A DNA stretch of 64,000 nucleotides, from positions 62,001 to 126,000 of the forward strand of contig NZ_QQOA01000013.1 in NCBI RefSeq assembly GCF_003443895.1, in the 5' to 3' direction. This DNA is from Paraburkholderia phosphatilytica. Lineage in GTDB: Bacteria; Pseudomonadota; Gammaproteobacteria; Burkholderiales; Burkholderiaceae. The translations under genes and the position numbers were made by a program. Positions 28,364 through 38,712 of this stretch are shown in pieces; position 1 is the first letter of the stretch, and each line of letters opens with the position of its first letter. The notes under the pieces were generated by a model. That model saw nothing but the letters and a program-made list of their open reading frames with translations, searched no databases and was not told the DNA's origin.

Positions 28364-29431
28364 ATGAAGATCGCAGTCTTGCCCGGCGACGGTATCGGTC
28401 CCGAGATCGTCAAGGAAGCCGTCAAGGTGCTGAACGCGCTTGGCGAAAAATTCGAGCTCGAAGAAGCGCCGGTGGGCGGCGCCGGCTACGAGGCGAAGGG
28501 CCACCCGTTGCCCGATTCGACGCTCGCGCTCGCGAAGGAAGCGGACGCGATCCTGTTCGGCGCGGTCGGCGACTGGAAGTACGACTCGCTCGAGCGCGCA
28601 CTGCGCCCGGAGCAGGCGATTCTCGGCCTGCGCAAGCATCTGCAGCTGTTCGCGAACTTCCGTCCGGCGATCTGCTATCCGCAGCTCACGGGGGCTTCGT
28701 CGCTGAAGGAAGAGATCGTGTCGGGCCTCGACATCCTGATCGTGCGCGAGCTGAACGGCGACATCTATTTCGGCCAGCCGCGCGGCGTGCGTCAGGCGCC
28801 GGACGGCCTGTTCGAAGGCGCGAAAGAAGGCTTCGACACGATGCGCTATTCGGAACCCGAAGTGCGCCGCATCGCGCACGTCGCGTTCCAGGCGGCGCAG
28901 AAGCGCGGCAAGAAGCTGACCTCCGTCGACAAAGCAAACGTGCTCGAAACGTCGCAGTTCTGGAAGGACATCATGATCGACGTGTCGAAGGAATACGCGG
29001 ACGTCGAGCTGTCGCACATGTACGTCGACAACGCGGCCATGCAGCTCGTGAAGGCGCCGAAGTCGTTCGACGTGATCGTCACGGGCAACATGTTCGGCGA
29101 CATCCTGTCCGACGAAGCCGCGATGCTGACCGGTTCGATCGGCATGCTGCCGTCGGCGTCGCTCGACAAGAACAACAAGGGTCTCTACGAGCCGTCGCAC
29201 GGCTCGGCGCCGGACATCGCGGGCAAGGGTGTGGCGAACCCGCTGGCCACGATTCTTTCGGCCGCGATGATGCTGCGTTACTCGCTGAACAAGGCCGAGC
29301 AGGCCGATCGCATCGAAAGCGCGGTGAAGAAGGTGCTGGAGCAGGGCTACCGCACCGGCGACATCGCGACGCCGGGCTGCCAGCAGGTCGGCACGGCCGC
29401 GATGGGCGACGCGGTGCTGAAGGCGCTGTAA
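28364..29431 (+). CDS. leuB: 3-isopropylmalate dehydrogenase
   Basis: The 355-residue NAD-dependent enzyme oxidatively decarboxylates 3-isopropylmalate. [15 protein letters not shown] and the metal/substrate motif [12 protein letters not shown] are diagnostic. The ATG at 28364 has AGGA 8 nt upstream and gives the canonical [11 protein letters not shown] start; the 22 extra codons up to 28298 are leader. It is the last leu gene. Confidence 0.97.
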   Translation: MKIAVLPGDGIGPEIVKEAVKVLNALGEKFELEEAPVGGAGYEAKGHPLPDSTLALAKEADAILFGAVGDWKYDSLERALRPEQAILGLRKHLQLFANFRPAICYPQLTGASSLKEEIVSGLDILIVRELNGDIYFGQPRGVRQAPDGLFEGAKEGFDTMRYSEPEVRRIAHVAFQAAQKRGKKLTSVDKANVLETSQFWKDIMIDVSKEYADVELSHMYVDNAAMQLVKAPKSFDVIVTGNMFGDILSDEAAMLTGSIGMLPSASLDKNNKGLYEPSHGSAPDIAGKGVANPLATILSAAMMLRYSLNKAEQADRIESAVKKVLEQGYRTGDIATPGCQQVGTAAMGDAVLKAL

Positions 29432-29454
29432 GCGCCGGTCACGTCTCCGCAGGA

Positions 29455-29486
29455 AGCCGGCCCGCGCGCATCCGCATGGGCCGGCT
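29455..29486 (+). terminator. GC-rich hairpin after leuB
   Basis: AGCCGGCCC (29455-29463) pairs with GGGCCGGCT (29478-29486) around a 14-nt loop. No T-run follows (GAAGCAAAAAG), so it is at best a weak or factor-assisted terminator, or an mRNA-stabilising stem between leuB and asd. Confidence 0.35.
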
Positions 29487-29542
29487 GAAGCAAAAAGACG
29501 GCCAGTATCAACGGTTTAGGTCTCATTTAGCGGGTTTTCGTG

Positions 29543-29548
29543 TAGACT
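29543..29548 (+). promoter_or_regulatory. candidate -10 for the asd leader
   Basis: TAGACT at 29543-29548 matches a -10 element at four or five positions; no good -35 is seen. The start expected 7 nt later is base 29555, the A of the leader ATG, so the leader transcript would be leaderless. Confidence 0.35.
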
Positions 29549-29554
29549 GTCGCG

Positions 29555-29671
29555 ATGGCACAGATGGCTCAACCCTCCTCGATTGCACACCTCCGCGGCA
29601 AAACGGCCCGCGCGGTTGAGCTCGCCATCACCACCAAAACGATTACCCGCAAAGCGATCACGAAGCGCTGA
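29555..29671 (+). CDS. putative Thr/Ile/Lys-rich leader peptide upstream of asd
   Basis: A 38-codon ORF begins MAQMAQPSSI and ends AITTKTITRKAITKR. Its last 14 sense codons contain five Thr, three Ile and three Lys, all end products of the pathway that Asd feeds. This resembles the thr-operon leader peptide (Thr/Ile-rich) and suggests amino-acid-dependent control of asd. There is no ribosome-binding site, but the ATG coincides with the predicted transcription start, which would allow leaderless translation. Downstream, CTTCCCCGC (29693-29701) can pair with GCGGGGAAG (29726-29734), followed by only three T. The motif CCCGCGCGGT occurs both inside the ORF (29607-29616) and at the 5' arm of the hairpin (29697-29706), so the 3' arm has two possible partners. 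Whether it is translated is inference. Confidence 0.45.
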   Translation: MAQMAQPSSIAHLRGKTARAVELAITTKTITRKAITKR

Positions 29672-29759
29672 TCGTCTGTCGTGCCCGCTCGTCTTCCCCG
29701 CGCGGTCACGCCGGGCGGCAGAGTAGCGGGGAAGTTTCCAGTCGAAGGGTAAAGAAATC

Positions 29760-30881
29760 ATGAACGTAGGTCTCGTAGGTTGGCGCGGCATGGTCGGCAG
29801 CGTCCTGATGCAGCGTATGCAGCAGGAAGGCGATTTCGATCTGATCGAACCCGTGTTTTTCAGCACGAGCAATGCGGGTGGCAACGCGCCGTCGTTCGCC
29901 AAAAACGAGACGAAGCTGAAGGACGCGTCGAGCATCGACGACCTGAAGCAGTGCGACACGATCATCTCGTGCCAGGGCGGCGACTACACCAACGAGGTCT
30001 TCCCGAAGCTGCGCGCGGCAGGCTGGAACGGCTACTGGATCGACGCGGCCTCGTCGCTGCGCATGAAGGACGACGCGGTCATCATCCTCGACCCGGTCAA
30101 CCTCGACGTGATCAAGAACGCGCTGATGAAGGGCCAGAAGAACTTCATCGGCGGCAACTGCACGGTCAGCCTGATGCTGATGGCGCTGGGCGGCCTGTTC
30201 CGCGAGAACCTCGTCGACTGGATGACGGCCATGACGTATCAGGCCGCGTCGGGCGCGGGTGCGCAGAACATGCGCGAACTGCTCGCGCAGATGGGCACGC
30301 TGCACGGCGCGGTGAAGGACGATCTCGCGAATCCGTCGTCGGCGATCCTCGATATCGACCGCCGCGTGCTCGCCGCGATGAACAGCGACAGCATGCCGAC
30401 GGATCACTTCGGCGTGCCGCTCGCGGGCTCGCTGATTCCGTGGATCGACAAGGATCTCGGCAACGGCATGTCGAAGGAAGAGTGGAAGGGCGGCGCCGAA
30501 ACCAACAAGATTCTCGGCAAGCCGGCCATGGGCGAGCCCGGTTCGATTCCGGTCGACGGCCTGTGCGTGCGGATCGGCGCGATGCGCTGCCACTCGCAGG
30601 CGCTCACGATCAAGCTGAAGAAGGACGTGCCGCTCGACGAAGTGCACGGCATCCTCGCGTCGGCGAACGACTGGGTCAAGGTCGTGCCGAACGAGCGCGA
30701 AGCGTCGATGCGTGATCTGTCGCCCGCAGTGGTGACCGGCACGCTGACGGTGCCAGTTGGCCGTGTGCGCAAGCTCGCGATGGGCGGCGAATATCTGTCG
30801 GCATTCACGGTGGGCGACCAGTTGCTGTGGGGCGCTGCTGAACCGCTGCGTCGTATGCTGCGCATTCTGCTCGACAAGTGA
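29760..30881 (+). CDS. asd: aspartate-semialdehyde dehydrogenase
   Basis: The 373-residue enzyme reduces aspartyl phosphate to aspartate semialdehyde, the branch point to Lys/diaminopimelate, Met, Thr and Ile. [14 protein letters not shown] is the NADP fold. The catalytic Cys134 is in G-G-N-C-T-V-S-L, and [11 protein letters not shown] carries the active His. AAGGG lies 11 nt before the ATG. It sits between leuB and fimV, as in other proteobacteria, and is preceded by the putative leader ORF. Confidence 0.97.
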   Translation: MNVGLVGWRGMVGSVLMQRMQQEGDFDLIEPVFFSTSNAGGNAPSFAKNETKLKDASSIDDLKQCDTIISCQGGDYTNEVFPKLRAAGWNGYWIDAASSLRMKDDAVIILDPVNLDVIKNALMKGQKNFIGGNCTVSLMLMALGGLFRENLVDWMTAMTYQAASGAGAQNMRELLAQMGTLHGAVKDDLANPSSAILDIDRRVLAAMNSDSMPTDHFGVPLAGSLIPWIDKDLGNGMSKEEWKGGAETNKILGKPAMGEPGSIPVDGLCVRIGAMRCHSQALTIKLKKDVPLDEVHGILASANDWVKVVPNEREASMRDLSPAVVTGTLTVPVGRVRKLAMGGEYLSAFTVGDQLLWGAAEPLRRMLRILLDK

Positions 30882-30926
30882 AGTAAACTACGCGCGTTGA
30901 TTGGCCTCACGACGCGCGAACAAACC

Positions 30927-30956
30927 AAAAGCGTCGCGATTTCGCGGCGCTTTTTT
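30927..30956 (+). terminator. rho-independent terminator after asd
   Basis: GCGTCGCG (30931-30938) pairs with CGCGGCGC (30943-30950, one G-U pair) with a 4-nt loop. It is preceded by AAAA and followed by TTTTTT (30951-30956). It separates asd from the fimV series. Confidence 0.9.
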
Positions 30957-31039
30957 CATTGCCGCGCCGGTTCTGGAATCCGCCGTTCTTCTTCTTTCTG
31001 CAAACGCTGCCACGCTGCGATGACGAGCCAGGAATCCCG

Positions 31040-33919
31040 ATGACCACCCGATTCACTCCCGTTGTTTTGCCGCTGACACATGCCGCCCGTGCGATCGTCG
31101 CGCTGGCTGCCGCATTCGCCCTGACTGGGTCGGTGTATGCCGCCGACGATGCCGCGAGCGCCGCCGTCGAGGCGTCCGCTCCGCTCGTTGCGGGTACGCA
31201 TATCGCGATCAAGCCCGGGGCGTCGCTGAACGACCTCGCGATCGAAGTGACCGGTTCGCACGATCGCAACACGGTTTCGCGCGCTGCGAAGGCGCTCTTC
31301 GACGCGAATCCGTCCGCGTTCTTCAGCCATGATCCGAGCCGCCTGAAACTCGGTGCGACGGTGATCGTGCCGGCACTCGATGCAACCGGTGCGCCCGTCG
31401 CGTCCGAAGCCAGCGCGGCGTCGGCGCCGGCGGGCTCGGCTTCGTCGGCGGCCGCGGCATCGACGCCAGCGGCCGCTTCGGCTGCTGCGGCGACTGCGAC
31501 TGCTCCGGCAGCTTCTGCTGCCACGGCCGCTGCGGCTTCGAACGCGCCCGCCGCGGCGACGACTGCGTCGACTGCTGTGGCTGCATCCAGTGCGCCTGGT
31601 GCAGCCGCTGCCAGCGCATCGGCTGCTGCGACAGCGCAGGCTTCGAATGGGCATTCGGTGTCCGGCGCAATCCAGGCGTCGCCGGCTGCTGCGGCGAACA
31701 CGGGCGCATCGCAACCGACCGTGTCGAGCCTCCAGCAACTGCTGGCGTTGAAGAACCGCGTGCTGCAGGAGCTGGACCACAGCAACGCGCACCCCGCATC
31801 GTCTGGCGCTGCCGCGCCGGCGAGCGCGGCGCCGGGCGCCGCGGCTAGCGGTGCCGCTCCCAATGGCGCGGCGAGCGGTGCCGTGGCCGCGCCGCCGTCG
31901 AACAATGCCGCCGAGCATATCGGGCCGCCGGCCATCATCGGTGCCGCGCTGGCGGCGCTGGTGATCGGCTGGCTGCTGCGCCGTCGCAAGCACAAGGTGC
32001 ATGCGGATGCGGTCGCGCTCGACCCGCCGGCGGAGGGCGAAGGCTGGCCGAAGCCGGGTTCGCTCGCGTACGACGCGCGCAAGGCCGCCGCCGCAGAGGA
32101 GGCCGTGGATGTGGAGGCGCACGCGCCCGGCGAGGTGGAGGAAGGAGCCGAAGCGGCAGCGTCGCCGGAAGCCGGTGGCTATGAGGCCGAGGCGGCGCAT
32201 GCCGCCGATCTGGCCGGCGCCGATGTGGCAGCGAGCGAGCTGATGGGGGCTTCGTCCGCGGCTCACGAAGAGACCGAGGCTGCGGCGGCGGAAGCATCGC
32301 CGCATGCCGAACCCGAGCCGGTGGCGGACCATCACGAAGCCGAACCCGAGCAGCCGCTCGATACGACGTCCGCGGAGGCCCATGAGGCCGCGGAACACGC
32401 CGCGACCGAAGCGCCGTCGGAGCCCGAACAGCACCCGGTGACCGAGTTGGCGCCGGAGGCTGCCCTCGAGCGCCGTACGGTCGAACTCGATCCGCCGATG
32501 CCGCCGCTCGTCTCCATGGACGAAAAGGTCGTCGAGCATACGCCGACGCTGCCCGCATCGCCGGCGCGCGCGCCCGCGCCCATGCTGCACGACATGCTTG
32601 CCGGCATGCTGGCGGCGGAAGCGTCGCGTACCACCTCGAAGCTCAAGGCCCAGGTGCCGCCGCGTTCCTATTCGCCGGTCCAGCCGCCAGCGGGCGCTAC
32701 GCCAGCTGTCACGCCAACTGGTGCGACCGCGCAGAGCCCGGCCGCTCCTGCTGCTCCCGCTGCTGAGACTCAACCTGCGGCGTCGACGCCGTCCGCGGCA
32801 GAATTGCCGCCGCAGGAGCCGTTCGATACGCAGGCCGCCGCTTCGGCAGAACACGAGCCGCAGGAAGCGCGCGCCGCCGAACCGCCGGTCGAGGAGTCGC
32901 AGGCCGGCCCGACCTCGAGCGTGGAACCCGAAGTCTTCGAGCCTCAACCGCCCCATGTGGCGGAACCGTCGGTTCACGAGCCTCACATGGCTGCGGAAAC
33001 GGGCCACGACGAACAACCACAGCCGTACGCACCGGAAGGAGCCGGCTGGGCGGCAACGGAACCCACGCCGCCGGCGCAGCACGTTACGGAACCGGAGCCG
33101 ACGCATGCTCCGGCCGAGCCCTCGCCCGAACCCGCTCCACCGGTCGTGACGGAAGAAATCGGGGCGCACCACGCACCCGACACGCTCGAAGCGGACGAAG
33201 ACCAGCACGAGCCGTCCGAAGCGTTCACGCCGCCGCTCGGACGGACGCCGAAATTCCCGCAGGAAGCGATCGACGCCCTTGGCAGTCTCGACCTGACGCT
33301 GCCGCCGCGCAACGAAGCGGCAGAGCCGGCAGCGGTATCCGCGCCGGAAGCTGGGCCTCAACCGGACCCGTGGCGTCCGCGCGAAGCCGCAGCGGACGGC
33401 GCGACCTCAACCGAGATACCCGCCGAGCCGCAACCGTCGTCTGAGGGCGCCCCCAGCGATCACGAGACGCACGCGCACGAACCCTCGCCTTTCATCGCGA
33501 GCGAGCCGCTTGCCGCGCCCGAATCCGCGTTGTTCGACGGTGATGGCCACAGTCACGGCCATGCGCAGACTGTGGAAGAACAAACGAGCCATGAAGCCGA
33601 GCCTCCGCACGCCGCCGAAGAAATCGAGGCCGGCATCGTTGGCGCCGCATCGGTAGCGGGCCTCGGCGCTGCGACTTTCGGGGCATTGAACCTGGATTTC
33701 AACCTCGACCTGCCGCCCACGTCCGAGGAGCCGCCGCCGTTCACGCCGAACCAGCTCGCGCGGATCGCACGCAACAAGCTGGACCTTGCGAGCGCGTATA
33801 TCGAGCTCGGCGATCTGGGCGGCGCGCGCACGCTGATCAACGAAGTGATCGAGTCCAACGATGCCGCGACGCGCGACGAAGCGCGCGCGCTGCTGTCGAC
33901 GCTCGCGCCGCTGTCCTGA
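31040..33919 (+). CDS. FimV-like peptidoglycan-associated polar hub protein
   Basis: The product is 959 residues. A signal peptide is followed by a LysM-like FimV N-terminal region (about 45-105: [14 protein letters not shown] and A-N-P-S-A-F-F). Then come an Ala/Ser-rich low-complexity stretch (about 110-290), one membrane helix ([20 protein letters not shown], near 295-315) and a cytoplasmic acidic Glu/Pro/Ala-rich linker of about 550 residues. The conserved C-terminal TPR-like FimV domain is [18 protein letters not shown]. In Pseudomonas, FimV organises type IV pilus machinery and cAMP signalling at the pole. The start at 31040 gives a proper signal peptide; upstream in-frame codons to 30959 overlap the asd terminator. 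The stop shares one base with truA. Confidence 0.88.
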   Translation: MTTRFTPVVLPLTHAARAIVALAAAFALTGSVYAADDAASAAVEASAPLVAGTHIAIKPGASLNDLAIEVTGSHDRNTVSRAAKALFDANPSAFFSHDPSRLKLGATVIVPALDATGAPVASEASAASAPAGSASSAAAASTPAAASAAAATATAPAASAATAAAASNAPAAATTASTAVAASSAPGAAAASASAAATAQASNGHSVSGAIQASPAAAANTGASQPTVSSLQQLLALKNRVLQELDHSNAHPASSGAAAPASAAPGAAASGAAPNGAASGAVAAPPSNNAAEHIGPPAIIGAALAALVIGWLLRRRKHKVHADAVALDPPAEGEGWPKPGSLAYDARKAAAAEEAVDVEAHAPGEVEEGAEAAASPEAGGYEAEAAHAADLAGADVAASELMGASSAAHEETEAAAAEASPHAEPEPVADHHEAEPEQPLDTTSAEAHEAAEHAATEAPSEPEQHPVTELAPEAALERRTVELDPPMPPLVSMDEKVVEHTPTLPASPARAPAPMLHDMLAGMLAAEASRTTSKLKAQVPPRSYSPVQPPAGATPAVTPTGATAQSPAAPAAPAAETQPAASTPSAAELPPQEPFDTQAAASAEHEPQEARAAEPPVEESQAGPTSSVEPEVFEPQPPHVAEPSVHEPHMAAETGHDEQPQPYAPEGAGWAATEPTPPAQHVTEPEPTHAPAEPSPEPAPPVVTEEIGAHHAPDTLEADEDQHEPSEAFTPPLGRTPKFPQEAIDALGSLDLTLPPRNEAAEPAAVSAPEAGPQPDPWRPREAAADGATSTEIPAEPQPSSEGAPSDHETHAHEPSPFIASEPLAAPESALFDGDGHSHGHAQTVEEQTSHEAEPPHAAEEIEAGIVGAASVAGLGAATFGALNLDFNLDLPPTSEEPPPFTPNQLARIARNKLDLASAYIELGDLGGARTLINEVIESNDAATRDEARALLSTLAPLS

Positions 33920-34719
33920 TGCGTATTGCACTCGGCGTTCAGTACGACGGCGCGGCGTATTGCGGCTGGCAGTCGCAGCCGCACGGCAAGACAGTGCAGG
34001 ACGAACTCGAGCGCGCGCTGTGCGAATTCGCGCAGACGCCGCTCCAGACGATCGTCGCAGGGCGCACGGACACTGGCGTGCACGGTCTCGGCCAGGTCGT
34101 GCACTTCGATACGGACCTCGAGCGCACGCCGTTCTCGTGGGTGCGCGGCACCAACGCGTTCCTGCCGTCCACCGTCGCCGTGCAGTGGGCGCAGACCATG
34201 CCCGACGCGTTCCACGCCCGCTTCTCGGCGTTCGAGCGCACGTATTACTACGTGCTGTACGTGCACCCCGTGCGCTCGCCGATGCTGTCCGGCCGCGCGG
34301 GCTGGATCCATACGCCGCTCGACGTCGACGCGATGCGCGCCGCGGCCGCATGTCTGATCGGCGAGCACGATTTCTCGGCGTTCCGGTCGTCGGAGTGCCA
34401 GGCGAAGACGCCCGTCAAGCATCTGTACCAGATCGACATCCGGCAGCAGGGTCACTACGTCCACTTTCGTTTCCGCGCGAATGCGTTTCTGCATCACATG
34501 GTGCGCAATCTGATGGGATGCTTCGTCGCGGTGGGGCGTGGCCGCTATCCGGCCGAATGGCTCGCGGACGTGCTCGCGAGCCGCGACCGCAACCAGGCGG
34601 CGCCGACCTTCATGCCCGACGGCCTGTATCTCGCGCAAGTCGGCTATCCTGAGGAATTCGCGGTGCCTGCGGCCGAAACCGGCAGCGTGCCGTGGAGCGC
34701 GATCTGGCGCGACGAGTGA
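33919..34719 (+). CDS. truA: tRNA pseudouridine(38-40) synthase
   Basis: The 266-residue enzyme isomerises U38-U40 in tRNA anticodon arms. The catalytic Asp51 is in [10 protein letters not shown]; the C-terminal [15 protein letters not shown] is the second family motif. Its ATG overlaps the fimV stop (TGATG), so translation is coupled. The fimV-truA-trpF order is widely conserved. Confidence 0.96.
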   Translation: MRIALGVQYDGAAYCGWQSQPHGKTVQDELERALCEFAQTPLQTIVAGRTDTGVHGLGQVVHFDTDLERTPFSWVRGTNAFLPSTVAVQWAQTMPDAFHARFSAFERTYYYVLYVHPVRSPMLSGRAGWIHTPLDVDAMRAAAACLIGEHDFSAFRSSECQAKTPVKHLYQIDIRQQGHYVHFRFRANAFLHHMVRNLMGCFVAVGRGRYPAEWLADVLASRDRNQAAPTFMPDGLYLAQVGYPEEFAVPAAETGSVPWSAIWRDE

Positions 34720-34788
34720 GCCCCACCACACCACGGCCGGACGCCAGACCGTTTGCCCAGCAGCAGTGAATTGCCTACCAGCCACATC

Positions 34789-35511
34789 ATGACTTCAGCC
34801 GATTTCCCGACTACCGATGCGTCGCCCGCCGCGGCGCAAGCCGCATCGTCCGCCGCGCCGCGCCGGACGCGCGTCAAGCTGTGCGGCCTGTCGAAACCCA
34901 GCGACGTCGCGCACGCGATCGACCTCGGCGCCGACGCGATCGGCTTCGTGTTCTACCCGCCGAGCCCGCGCGCGATCAACGTCGCGCAGGCGGTGCAGCT
35001 GACGCGTGATATTCCGCCGTTCGTCTCGGTGGTTGGGTTGTTCGTCAACGCGACCCCGGACTGGATCAGCGAAGTGGTCAGCAACGTGCCGCTCAACCTG
35101 CTGCAGTTCCACGGCGACGAGACGCCGGCGCAGTGCGAAACCCTCGCGAGCGTTGCGGGTTTGCCTTGGTTGCGTGCGCTGAGGGTTGCGGCGGATACTC
35201 GGCAGGCCGATTTGCTAGAATCGGTATCCAGTTATTCGGCTGCCAGTGGCTTTCTGCTCGACACACACGTCGAGGGCTATGGCGGCGGCGGAAAGGTCTT
35301 CGATTGGTCACTTATTCCTGCAGAGCTCGCGCGTCGGGCCGTTTTGAGTGGTGGGTTGAACTCGCAAAACGTCAGTGATGCGATCCATCGCGTGCGCCCG
35401 TTTGCAGTCGATGTCTCGAGCGGCATCGAGGTGCCGGGCGCAAAAGGCGTGAAAGATCACGCCCGGATGGCGGCGTTCGTACGCGCGGTGCGCGAAGCGG
35501 ACGCCGGATGA
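34789..35511 (+). CDS. trpF: phosphoribosylanthranilate isomerase
   Basis: The 240-residue enzyme converts phosphoribosylanthranilate to CdRP in tryptophan synthesis. It is a TIM barrel with the catalytic Cys in V-K-L-C-G-L-S, then F-V-F-Y-P-P-S-P-R, L-L-Q-F-H-G-D-E and the catalytic Asp in F-L-L-D-T, ending S-G-I-E-V-P-G-A-K-G. The first about 27 residues (S/A-rich) are an extension before the barrel. ATG 34789 is preferred over an in-frame TTG at 34753. Confidence 0.95.
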   Translation: MTSADFPTTDASPAAAQAASSAAPRRTRVKLCGLSKPSDVAHAIDLGADAIGFVFYPPSPRAINVAQAVQLTRDIPPFVSVVGLFVNATPDWISEVVSNVPLNLLQFHGDETPAQCETLASVAGLPWLRALRVAADTRQADLLESVSSYSAASGFLLDTHVEGYGGGGKVFDWSLIPAELARRAVLSGGLNSQNVSDAIHRVRPFAVDVSSGIEVPGAKGVKDHARMAAFVRAVREADAG

Positions 35512-35571
35512 TGCCCGCAGCGCCGCGCCCCGTGTTTCAGCACCGCGCGGCCTGCTCTGGAGAGTGATGCA

Positions 35572-36765
35572 ATGTATAACTTACCCGATGAACGAGGCCA
35601 TTTCGGCCAATATGGCGGCGTGTTCGTCGCTGAAACGCTCGTCCACGCGCTCAACGAATTGCGCGAAGCGTACGAGAAATTCCAGAAAGATGACGACTTC
35701 GTCGCCGAATACGAGCGCGAACTGAAGTATTTCGTCGGTCGTCCGTCCCCCGTTTACCACGCCCGCCGCTGGAGCGAACTGCTCGGCGGCGCGCAAGTGT
35801 TCCTGAAGCGCGAGGACCTGAATCACACGGGCGCGCACAAGGTAAACAACGTGATCGGGCAGGCGCTGCTCGCGCGCCGGATGGGCAAGCAGCGGGTGAT
35901 CGCGGAAACCGGCGCGGGCCAGCACGGCGTTGCGACGGCCACGATCGCCGCGCGCTTCGGCATGGAGTGCGTCGTGTACATGGGCTCGGAAGACGTGCGT
36001 CGCCAGGCGGCGAACGTGTACCGGATGAAGCTGCTGGGCGCGACAGTGGTGCCGGTCGAGTCGGGCTCGAAGACGCTGAAGGACGCGCTGAACGAAGCGA
36101 TGCGCGATTGGGTCACGAACGTCGAAAGCACGTTCTACATCATCGGCACGGTCGCGGGTCCGCATCCGTATCCGATGATGGTGCGCGACTTCCAGCGCGT
36201 GATTGGCGACGAGTGCAAGGTGCAGATGCCCGAACTGATCGGCCGGCAGCCGGACGCCGTGATTGCGTGCGTTGGCGGCGGATCGAACGCGATGGGTATC
36301 TTTTATCCGTATATCGAAGATACTTCGGTGAAGTTGATCGGCGTCGAAGCAGCCGGCGACGGCATCGAGTCGGGCCGCCACGCGGCTTCGCTGATCGGCG
36401 GCAGCCCGGGCGTGCTGCACGGTAACCGCACCTATCTGCTGCAGGACGCGGATGGTCAGATCATCGAGACGCATTCGATCTCGGCCGGTCTCGACTACCC
36501 GGGCGTCGGTCCCGAGCACGCGTGGCTCAAGGACAGCGGGCGCGCGGAATACGTCGGCATTACGGACGAAGAGGCGCTCAAGGCGTTCCACGACTGCTGC
36601 CGGATCGAAGGCATCATTCCGGCGCTGGAGTCGAGTCACGCGCTCGCGTACGCCGCGAAGCTCGCGCCGACGCTGCCGAAGGACAAGGCGCTGCTCGTGA
36701 ATCTGTCGGGCCGCGGTGACAAGGACATGCACACGGTCGCCGAGCGATCGGGCATCAACCTGTAA
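35572..36765 (+). CDS. trpB: tryptophan synthase beta subunit
   Basis: The 397-residue PLP enzyme joins indole and serine. The PLP Lys90 is in H-T-G-A-H-K-V-N-N, then [10 protein letters not shown], the phosphate loop [10 protein letters not shown], and the C-terminal S-G-R-G-D-K-D. GGAG lies about 9 nt before the ATG. It is separated from trpA by a DNA methyltransferase gene that starts 2 nt after its stop. Confidence 0.97.
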   Translation: MYNLPDERGHFGQYGGVFVAETLVHALNELREAYEKFQKDDDFVAEYERELKYFVGRPSPVYHARRWSELLGGAQVFLKREDLNHTGAHKVNNVIGQALLARRMGKQRVIAETGAGQHGVATATIAARFGMECVVYMGSEDVRRQAANVYRMKLLGATVVPVESGSKTLKDALNEAMRDWVTNVESTFYIIGTVAGPHPYPMMVRDFQRVIGDECKVQMPELIGRQPDAVIACVGGGSNAMGIFYPYIEDTSVKLIGVEAAGDGIESGRHAASLIGGSPGVLHGNRTYLLQDADGQIIETHSISAGLDYPGVGPEHAWLKDSGRAEYVGITDEEALKAFHDCCRIEGIIPALESSHALAYAAKLAPTLPKDKALLVNLSGRGDKDMHTVAERSGINL

Positions 36766-36767
36766 CC

Positions 36768-37748
36768 GTGACAATGCGCGACGAGTTCGACGATTCGCAG
36801 CCCCCGGCGCCCGAACTGGACGCCGAGGACGTGACCGCCACCGCCGACGCGGAATCCGTGCCGTCTCTGGGCACGGACGAAGCGGTAGCGGAAGCAGTGG
36901 CGGCGCCGGTGCAGGCGGAGGCGCAGATTCAGCCGGCCAAAACACCCGCTTCGGGCGTCATGTCGGCTATTCCGAAGCTTCCCGCCGGCATCACGCTGCA
37001 TAATCGCGACTTCTTCGCCGAAGCGGCGAACCTGCCGGACGCCTCGATCGATCTGATCCTGGCGGATCCGCCTTACGGTCTCGGCAAGGACTACGGCAAC
37101 GACTCGGACATGCGTTCCGGCGACGATTTTCTCGCGTGGACGCGTGCCTGGCTCGAACTGGCCATTCCGAAGCTGAAGCCGTCGGGTTCGCTGTACGTGT
37201 TCTGCACCTGGCAATACGCGCCGGAAATCTTCTGCTTCCTGAAGACGAAGCTCACGATGGTCAACGAGATCATCTGGGACCGGCGCGTGCCGAGCATGGG
37301 CGGCACCACCCGCCGCTTTACGTCGGTGCACGACAATATCGGCTACTTCGCGGTGTCGAAGGACTATTACTTCGATCTCGATCCCGTCCGCATTCCGTAC
37401 GACGCAGCAACCAAGAAGGCCCGTTCGCGCAAGCTGTTCGAGGGCAGCAAGTGGCTGGAAATCGGCTACAACCCGAAGGACGTCTGGTCGGTGTCCCGAC
37501 TGCATCGGCAGCATGCCGAGCGAGTCGATCATCCGACGCAGAAGCCGCTGGAAATCGTTGAGCGGATGGTGCTCGCGAGCTGCCCACCGGGCGGCCGCGT
37601 GCTCGACCCGTTCATGGGCAGCGGCACCACGGCCGTCGCCTGCGCGCGGCAGCGGCGCGAATTCGTTGGCTACGAGATCAATGAGACTTACTGCACGATC
37701 GCGCGAGAACGCGTCAGCGCGGTCACGCCGGTCGCCGTCGCGATCTAG
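36768..37748 (+). CDS. orphan beta-class N6-adenine/N4-cytosine DNA methyltransferase
   Basis: This 326-residue S-adenosylmethionine-dependent methylase is of the N4/N6 site-specific type. The catalytic motif DPPYG (residues 100-104) comes before the SAM-binding motif P-F-M-G-S-G-T-T (near 281-288), the beta-class order. H-P-T-Q-K-P just before the SAM region is also typical. The first about 65 residues are acidic and probably disordered. No restriction gene is adjacent, so it is an orphan. It begins with GTG 36768 (or ATG 36774) 2 nt after trpB and must be co-transcribed with trpB and trpA. From memory, the equivalent gene in B. cenocepacia was reported to methylate GTWWAC; the same specificity here is inference. 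Confidence 0.9.
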   Translation: MTMRDEFDDSQPPAPELDAEDVTATADAESVPSLGTDEAVAEAVAAPVQAEAQIQPAKTPASGVMSAIPKLPAGITLHNRDFFAEAANLPDASIDLILADPPYGLGKDYGNDSDMRSGDDFLAWTRAWLELAIPKLKPSGSLYVFCTWQYAPEIFCFLKTKLTMVNEIIWDRRVPSMGGTTRRFTSVHDNIGYFAVSKDYYFDLDPVRIPYDAATKKARSRKLFEGSKWLEIGYNPKDVWSVSRLHRQHAERVDHPTQKPLEIVERMVLASCPPGGRVLDPFMGSGTTAVACARQRREFVGYEINETYCTIARERVSAVTPVAVAI

Positions 37749-37819
37749 CGGTTTATGCGCATAATCTGCGCCAGATGACTGCGATAGTCGTGCAGTTACA
37801 CGATATTCAGGAAAATTCC

Positions 37820-38635
37820 ATGTCGCGTATCAAAGGTACGTTTGCGGCGCTCGCCGCTGAAGGCAAAAAAGGGCTGATTCCGTTCATCACCGCCGGCGAT
37901 CCCGATCCGGCGCGCACGGTCGATCTGATGCACGCGCTCGCCGCGGGCGGGGCCGACGTGATCGAACTGGGCGTGCCGTTCTCCGACCCGATGGCGGACG
38001 GCCCCGTGATCCAGCGCTCGTCGGAGCGCGCGCTCGCGAAGGGCGTGTCGCTGCGTCACGTGCTGGCCGACGTGAAGCGTTTTCGCGAAACCAATGACCG
38101 CACGCCGGTCGTGCTGATGGGCTACGCGAACCCGATCGAGCGGATGGGCATCGACAGATTCGCGAAAGCCGCGCAGGAAGCCGGTGTGGATGGCGTGCTG
38201 GTGGTCGACTATCCGCCGGAAGAATCGGCGGAATTCGCGGAAAAGATGCGATCTGCTGGCATCGATCCGATCTTCCTCCTGGCGCCGACTTCAACCGACG
38301 AACGCATCGCGGCGGTCGGCCGGGTAGCGAGCGGATACGTGTATTACGTGTCGCTGAAAGGGGTGACCGGTTCGGCAAATCTGGACGTTTCCAGCATCGC
38401 GGGTAAAATCCCGGCCATCAAGTCGCATGTACCGCTGCCGGTGGGCGTCGGTTTCGGCATTCGCGATGCGCAAACCGCGCGCGCCGTTGCCGAAGTTTCC
38501 GATGCCGTCGTGATCGGCAGCCGTATCGTGCAGTTGCTCGAAGAAGCGGCGCCGGAACACGCTGTCGACACGCTCACGCGCTTCATCGCGGAAGTGCGTG
38601 CCGCGCTCGATGGCATCGGCGCTGCTTCGCGATAA
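37820..38635 (+). CDS. trpA: tryptophan synthase alpha subunit
   Basis: The 271-residue enzyme cleaves indole-3-glycerol phosphate to indole, which is channelled to TrpB. The family signature is [16 protein letters not shown] (catalytic Glu); the second catalytic Asp is in V-D-Y-P-P, and the phosphate site is in V-G-F-G-I and I-G-S-R-I-V. AGGA lies 8 nt before ATG 37820, so the 15 extra codons up to 37775 are leader. Confidence 0.97.
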   Translation: MSRIKGTFAALAAEGKKGLIPFITAGDPDPARTVDLMHALAAGGADVIELGVPFSDPMADGPVIQRSSERALAKGVSLRHVLADVKRFRETNDRTPVVLMGYANPIERMGIDRFAKAAQEAGVDGVLVVDYPPEESAEFAEKMRSAGIDPIFLLAPTSTDERIAAVGRVASGYVYYVSLKGVTGSANLDVSSIAGKIPAIKSHVPLPVGVGFGIRDAQTARAVAEVSDAVVIGSRIVQLLEEAAPEHAVDTLTRFIAEVRAALDGIGAASR

Positions 38636-38712
38636 CCGTCGCGATAATCAATATCGTCCGTTGACCAACGCCCGGCCCCGCCGGGCGGCACGGACTCAGG
38701 AAGGGATCTGTC

